A stretch of 14,931 nt of DNA from JAIVGV01 sp045807785 (lineage in GTDB: Bacteria; Acidobacteriota; Blastocatellia; Pyrinomonadales; Pyrinomonadaceae). The notes below the pieces were generated by a model that worked only from the letters and a program-made list of their open reading frames with translations, searched no databases and was not told the origin of the DNA. The stretch lies in assembly GCA_045807785.1 (NCBI GenBank), contig JBJMGS010000249.1, positions 1-14,931 of the forward strand, written 5' to 3'. Positions 14,891-14,931 of this stretch are shown here, in pieces. Made by a program: the position numbers and the translations under genes. Each line of letters opens with the position of its first letter. Position 1 is the first letter of the stretch.

Positions 14891-14931
14891 GCTAGTCTCA
14901 AACCCATGACAAAAGAGTCGCGGGCCGGGGC

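Noticed and set aside
14906..14931. Start of another gene after sdhB
   Set aside because: An ATG at 14906 opens a frame to the window edge, but with only 26 nt and no ribosome-binding site it cannot be supported.

Overview
The window is GC-rich and tightly packed, and comes from a diderm bacterium. Two proteins have outer-membrane beta-barrel character with signal peptides, and a penicillin-acylase-family enzyme is exported. The Bacillus-type sdhCAB operon and the style of several proteins suggest Acidobacteriota, perhaps Blastocatellia. That placement is inferred from family resemblance, not from a marker gene. Nothing in the window looks like a phage, insertion sequence or CRISPR array.

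Layout. At 1-923 (minus) lie two adjacent VTT/DedA-type membrane proteins, the second cut by the window edge. An outer-membrane barrel gene follows at 1015-1911 (minus). A divergent gene at 2109-2573 (plus) encodes a small membrane-anchored haem-binding CxxCH protein. Next comes a large exported Ntn-hydrolase of the penicillin acylase family (2779-5235, plus). It converges on a small outer-membrane barrel gene (5332-5970, minus), and a strong two-way hairpin terminator separates them. A 337-bp gap leads to the RNA 2',3'-cyclic phosphodiesterase thpR (6308-6904, plus), which meets an SPFH/paraslipin gene (7017-8039, minus) at a second two-way terminator. Upstream of the SPFH gene on the same strand are an amidase (8136-9557) and a LysR-type regulator (9626-10510). 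Divergent from the regulator is a Coq4-like protein (10631-11233, plus), followed by sdhC-sdhA-sdhB (11406-14890, plus).

How the genes work together. The clearest unit is sdhCAB, the diheme menaquinone-type succinate dehydrogenase. The three genes abut or overlap, and all flavin, iron-sulfur and haem ligand positions appear intact. Directly upstream is a protein with the Coq4 metal-site motif HDxxHx11E fused to a C-terminal hydrophobic hairpin. Its position suggests a link to quinone metabolism, but this is only an inference. The LysR, amidase and SPFH genes share a strand and may be partly co-transcribed.

The main unexplained structures are two intergenic palindromes, each built from tandem heptamers but with different units (GTGACAA at 932-1010, AGCGGTT at 2581-2701). 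Other points for a second look are the Coq4-like protein, an 80-residue low-complexity tail on SdhA, and a possible leaderless GTG start for the LysR gene.
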